Shown one piece after another: positions 60,276 to 64,000 of a stretch of 64,000 bases of DNA. A program made the position numbers and the translations under genes. How positions within the stretch are numbered: the stretch's first letter is position 1; each line of letters begins with the position of its first letter. The notes under the pieces were generated by a model, which ran no database searches, was not told where the DNA came from, and saw only the letters and a program-made list of their open reading frames with translations. Source of the DNA: Bacteroidota bacterium (GTDB lineage: Bacteria; Bacteroidota; Bacteroidia; B-17B0; Aurantibacillaceae); contig JAHBTI010000015.1 in assembly GCA_019638705.1 (NCBI GenBank), positions 18,457-82,456 of the forward strand, written 5' to 3'.

Positions 60276-61832
60276 GTGAACCAAGAATTAATTATTAATT
60301 CCACGCCCAACGAAGTTGTTATAGCTCTGCTGCACGATAAACGTTTAGTGGAGCTGCATCGCGAAAAAAACAACTCAAAATTTGCGGTGGGCGATATTTA
60401 TTTGGGCAGAGCTAAAAAAGTCATGACAGGACTTAATGCCGCCTTTGTGGATGTGGGATATGACAAAGACGCTTTCTTACATTATCTGGACTTAGGTCCT
60501 CAAGCCAACTCGTTAATCAAATACGTTGAGAATACGCAAAGCGGAAAACAAAACGTGAGCAACCTCATGTATTTTAAAAACGAGCCTGAAATAAAGAAAG
60601 ACGGAAAAATAAACGATGTTGTAAAATCAGGTCAAAATTTGCTGGTGCAGGTGGCTAAAGAACCAATCAGTTCCAAAGGACCGCGCATTACCACCGAAGT
60701 GAGCCTTGCAGGAAGATACCTTGTGCTCATTCCGTTTACCGATAAAATTTCGGTATCCTCCAAAATCAGACAGCAAGCCGAAAAACACCGCCTTAAAGAG
60801 TTGATGCAATCCATTAAACCAAAAAACTTTGGTGTAATTGTGCGCACCGTTGCCGAAAATAAATCGGTGGCTGATTTGGAAGCCGATTTGAATGATTTGG
60901 TGCAACGCTGGAACGAATGTTTCACCGCCTTAAAAACGGCAACGCCTCCAACCCGCCTGCTTGGCGAAATGGACAGAAGCAGTGCCATGTTGCGCGATTT
61001 TTTAAACCCGAGTTTCAATGCCATTCATGTAAACGATTTGAATTTGTATGAAGATTTAAAATCGTACATCAAAACCATTGCACCCGATAAAGCGGACATC
61101 ATAAAATTATACAGCGGCAAGCTCCCTATTTTTGATGCTTACGGCGTTGAGAAACAAATTAAAGGTTTGTTCGGAAAAACCGTGCACATGAAAAGCGGAA
61201 CATATTTGGTGGTGGAACACACCGAAGCCTTGCACGTTTTTGACGTAAACAGCGGCAACCGTTCAAAAAGCGAAAACACACAAGAGCAAAATGCCTTGGA
61301 CGTGAATTTGGAAGCGGCTGCCGAAGTGGCGCGCCAACTGCGTTTGCGCGATATGGGCGGAATTATTGTGGTGGATTTTATTGATATGCACAATCTTGAT
61401 AACCGCAAATTGCTTTTTGACAAACTGAAAGAAGAAATGAAAAGCGACCGTGCAAAACACAATATTTTGCCGCCAAGTAAATTTGGTCTTATTCAAATTA
61501 CACGCCAGCGTTTGCGCCCCGAAGTAAATATAGAAGTTGCGGAAAGTTGCCCAAGCTGTGGCGGCACGGGCAAAGTGCAGGCAAGCATTTTGTTTGTTGA
61601 CCAGATTGAAAATACCTTGCGCTACATTCTTACCGAACAAAATCAAAAAAACATTACGCTACAAGTTCACCCTTACATTGAGGCATTTATTAAAAAAGGC
61701 GGTTTGTTCCGCAGTCTGCAATGGAAGTGGCGTTTTAATTACAAGCAATGGGTAAAAATTGATGCCATTCCAAGCATGGGCTTTATGGAATACAAATTCT
61801 TTAACAAAGAAATGGACGAGATTAATGTGTGA
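60276..61832 (+). CDS. rng: Ribonuclease E/G family protein
   Basis: 518 residues with a GTG start (NQELIINSTPNEVVIALL). S1-like domain near 35-120 (GDIYLGRAKKVMTGLNAAFVDVG). The catalytic metal-binding aspartates are in LHVFDVNSGNR and GGIIVVDFIDMHN. The Zn-link CPSCGGTGKVQ is near 430. It lacks the long disordered tail of RNase E, as in RNase G. It processes rRNA ends and turns over mRNA. The 177-base gap upstream carries two hairpins. Confidence 0.95.
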   Translation: MNQELIINSTPNEVVIALLHDKRLVELHREKNNSKFAVGDIYLGRAKKVMTGLNAAFVDVGYDKDAFLHYLDLGPQANSLIKYVENTQSGKQNVSNLMYFKNEPEIKKDGKINDVVKSGQNLLVQVAKEPISSKGPRITTEVSLAGRYLVLIPFTDKISVSSKIRQQAEKHRLKELMQSIKPKNFGVIVRTVAENKSVADLEADLNDLVQRWNECFTALKTATPPTRLLGEMDRSSAMLRDFLNPSFNAIHVNDLNLYEDLKSYIKTIAPDKADIIKLYSGKLPIFDAYGVEKQIKGLFGKTVHMKSGTYLVVEHTEALHVFDVNSGNRSKSENTQEQNALDVNLEAAAEVARQLRLRDMGGIIVVDFIDMHNLDNRKLLFDKLKEEMKSDRAKHNILPPSKFGLIQITRQRLRPEVNIEVAESCPSCGGTGKVQASILFVDQIENTLRYILTEQNQKNITLQVHPYIEAFIKKGGLFRSLQWKWRFNYKQWVKIDAIPSMGFMEYKFFNKEMDEINV

Positions 61833-61872
61833 AGGTTACTTCGAGTAGCTGATGAAAGGAGGCGTATCCTTT

Positions 61873-61916
61873 GTCATTTCGAGTAGCAGACGACAGGAGG
61901 CGTATCGAGAAATGAC
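61873..61916. repeat. GTCATTTCGAG...TCGAGAAATGAC palindrome
   Basis: GTCATTTCGA and TCGAGAAATGAC are inverted ends. The inner words GTAGCAGACGACAGGAGGCG are nearly repeated just upstream at 61846-61868 (CGAGTAGCTGATGAAAGGAG), so a partial tandem copy exists. Confidence 0.7.
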
Positions 61917-61935
61917 TTTACGACTTCGTTGCAAG

Positions 61936-61974
61936 AAACCGCCGCAAAATATACACTTGCGGCGGTTTTGTTTT
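61936..61974 (+). terminator. Terminator of the RNase G gene
   Basis: AAACCGCCGCAA and TTGCGGCGGTTT form a 12-base GC-rich stem with a 9-base loop, followed by TGTTTTTT. Confidence 0.92.
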
Positions 61975-62095
61975 TTCATTTCACACACCCAAACCACCCT
62001 TTCACAAAGTCAAAAGGGTATTTCGCACAATTTTCTTGGTTTTTAACATTTGATTTTCTACCTTTCACGCCTTAACTCTTTGATTATGAAAAAAT

Positions 62096-64000
62096 ACACA
62101 CACCTATTTTTTCTGCTTTGCTTGTTTTGCACGGCACAGTTGTTTTCTCAAAACGAAAACAAGAAATGGTATTTTCCGTATTATGCCGCTTTAGATTTTA
62201 TGGGTGGCGGTGCGCCCACACCGCTAAATAACTCTGCCATGACACAAAATAATTATGGCTGTTCCAGCATAGCTGATGCCAACGGTAATTTATTGTTTTA
62301 TACAAACGGAGCTACGGTTTGGGACGCCTCGCATACAGTTATGGCAAACGGTACAGGGCTGTTTGGCTTCGGCACGCAAAGCTCACTTATTGTAAAGCAA
62401 CCCGGCAGTTCCACCATTTACTATATTTTTAATATAAGGTCTTTGAACAATAACAACAACCCTGGTTTTTATTATTCCATAGTGGATATGAGCTTGGCAG
62501 CGGGCATGGGTTCTGTTACCGTAAAAAATGCCGTGATATACAGCGGCAATGTGATGAGTAAACTGCACGGCACTAAACATGCCAACGGCATGGATTACTG
62601 GATAATGATACATGAACGTGGCTCTTATAATTTCAGAGCTTATCAGTTTGGTTCGGGTGGCGTTAATCTCACCCCTGTAATATCTGCGGTAGGCACATAT
62701 ACGAACAACTGGAATAATAATAATTATTACTACGACGGACAGATGAAGTTTTCAGCCAACGGACAAAAATTGGGAACAGCTTGGTATGATAATTATTACG
62801 TTAATAGTCAGTCACCCATTGATACCGTAGGAGAAGTTTTTGACTTTAACAAAGCCACAGGTATAGTAACCAATGCCATACCATTGTCTTTGCCAAGTTA
62901 TTCAAACGGCAATTACTATTATAACTACGGTGGTTGGGGTGCTGAGTTTTCGCCCGACGGTTCTAAATTTTATGTCAGCAGATTAAACAACTACTATAAC
63001 AATAATCAGCAAAATATTTTGATTGGACAATGGGATATGAATGCAGGTTCAAATCAAGCCGTTCAATCTTCTTCATTGGCGGTATATTCTTATACTTATA
63101 TCAATAATAATAATTACTATCATCATTTTTATGATATGCAGCTTGCCCCTGACGACAAAATATATTGTGTAAGTTATTTTAATAATGTCGGTTGGCAAAA
63201 CAATACACATTTAAGCGTAATTAATGACCCCAACAATACAGCACCACTCTGTAATTTTACCCCAACAAGTCAGCTTATTTCAGCATCACCGCTTTTAAAT
63301 GCGCCAAATAATTTTACGGCAAGTTATACTTATGTTTCTCTTCCCAACCAAATCCCCCAACCCTGCTTAACCTTTACGGCAGGTAACAACAATATAACCA
63401 CTTGCCACGGCGTAAGCACGGCTTCGGCGGCTGTGTTGTCGGTGGTGGGTAATACAGGCACACCAAGCTACACATGGACAAACGGACAAAGCACTCATAC
63501 TACACAAGCCATAAACAACGTGCCCGCAGGTGCGTGGACGGTAACTGTAAGAGATACCATTGGCTGTGCTTCGTACTCGGTAGTTACTATTACTGAACCT
63601 CCTGCGATAACCGTAACACTCACGAGCAGCAGCCCAAGCATCTGCGCGGGCGGCGGCGTATTACTCACCGCCACGGCAAGCGGCGGCGCAGGCAGCAGCT
63701 TTACATACAGCTGGAGCAACGGCATTAATTTTTCGGTCACCATAGGCAGCCAAGCCCTTGCGGGTACTCATGTTTATACCGCCGTAGCCACCGACATCAA
63801 CAACTGCACGGGCAGCAACACCATTTCGGTGCTTTATCAGCCCAATCCCCCGCTTACGGCTTTGCCCAACCAAACGATATGCGCAGGGCAATCTGCCACC
63901 CTCAGCACCACAGGCGCAACAGGCTACACCTGGCAACCCGGCGGCGCCAACACAAATTCCATTGTGGTTTCACCAACCGTGCCTGTAACCGTTTACACAT
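62096..64000 (+). CDS. Large SprB-repeat surface protein (partial)
   Basis: 635 codons from the ATG at 62096 to the right edge, frame open, end missing. Signal peptide MKKYTHLFFLLCLFCTAQLF. Residues about 25-410 form a propeller-like domain (SIADANGNLLFYTNGATVWD, AEFSPDGSKFYVSRLN, DMQLAPDDKIYCVSYF), rich in Asn-Tyr runs. A SprB repeat follows (about 440-505: VLSVVGNTGTPSYTWTNGQS, WTVTVRDTIGCA), then PKD/Ig-like repeats (GGGVLLTATASGGAG). Proteins of this build are large adhesins or gliding-related surface proteins sent through the type IX system. Confidence 0.88.

Overview
The window is a piece of a Bacteroidota chromosome, probably from an environmental or commensal member of the Chitinophagales/Sphingobacteriales/Flavobacteriales range. 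The evidence is a PorX regulator of type IX secretion, several proteins with type A C-terminal sorting domains, a bTHX ribosomal protein, DUF4271 beside hemD, promoters of the TAnnTTTG type, and a near-textbook erm(F). No tRNA, rRNA or CRISPR array was seen.

Region 1 (1-9700) is the most interesting part. It reads as an integron-like gene-cassette array. A tyrosine recombinase (8615-9700) points away from an AT-rich row of small operons. Four imperfect palindromes of 135-138 bp separate these operons. The ends of the palindromes follow the integron rule: the terminal 9 bases match between the two ends of each cassette, but not between the two ends of each palindrome. The cassettes carry erm(F); a TetR regulator with a lone ketoacyl synthase; ArsR with MerTP and a GDCCVxC protein; a small membrane protein with NhaA and DUF389; and, at the left edge, a propeller sensor-like protein. 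An attI-like site lies between erm(F) and the recombinase. The recombinase resembles IntI at its C-terminus but lacks the IntI-specific insertion and has its own N-terminal domain.

Region 2 (9730-13510) holds mnmG, a methyltransferase and a hexapeptide-repeat protein, with four parS-like 16-mers within 1.5 kb. This suggests a ParB centromere near the origin. Region 3 (13.5-36.4 kb) is ordinary core and accessory genome: Ada and AlkB repair, PorX, an HD phosphohydrolase, an RND efflux operon with an extra lipoprotein, gcvH, an M61 peptidase, a ZIP transporter, a Fic gene that has lost its catalytic core, priA with a palindromic in-frame insertion, and a PIN-domain toxin-antitoxin pair.

Region 4 (36.4-46.2 kb) encodes secreted and surface proteins, a decayed paralogue, and a TPR histidine kinase with a LytTR regulator. 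The duplicated upstream regions nearby carry 21-bp-spaced direct repeats that could be LytTR sites. Region 5 (46.2-62.1 kb) is mostly housekeeping: a thioredoxin-like protein, ribE, a frameshifted BrnT/antitoxin pair, bTHX, rnpA, hemD, DUF4271, a giant AsmA-like protein, mutY, HU, a tiny basic ribosomal-type protein and RNase G. Region 6 (62096 to the right edge) is the start of a large SprB-repeat surface protein. Several families of interspersed palindromes of the kind common in Bacteroidota lie between genes.
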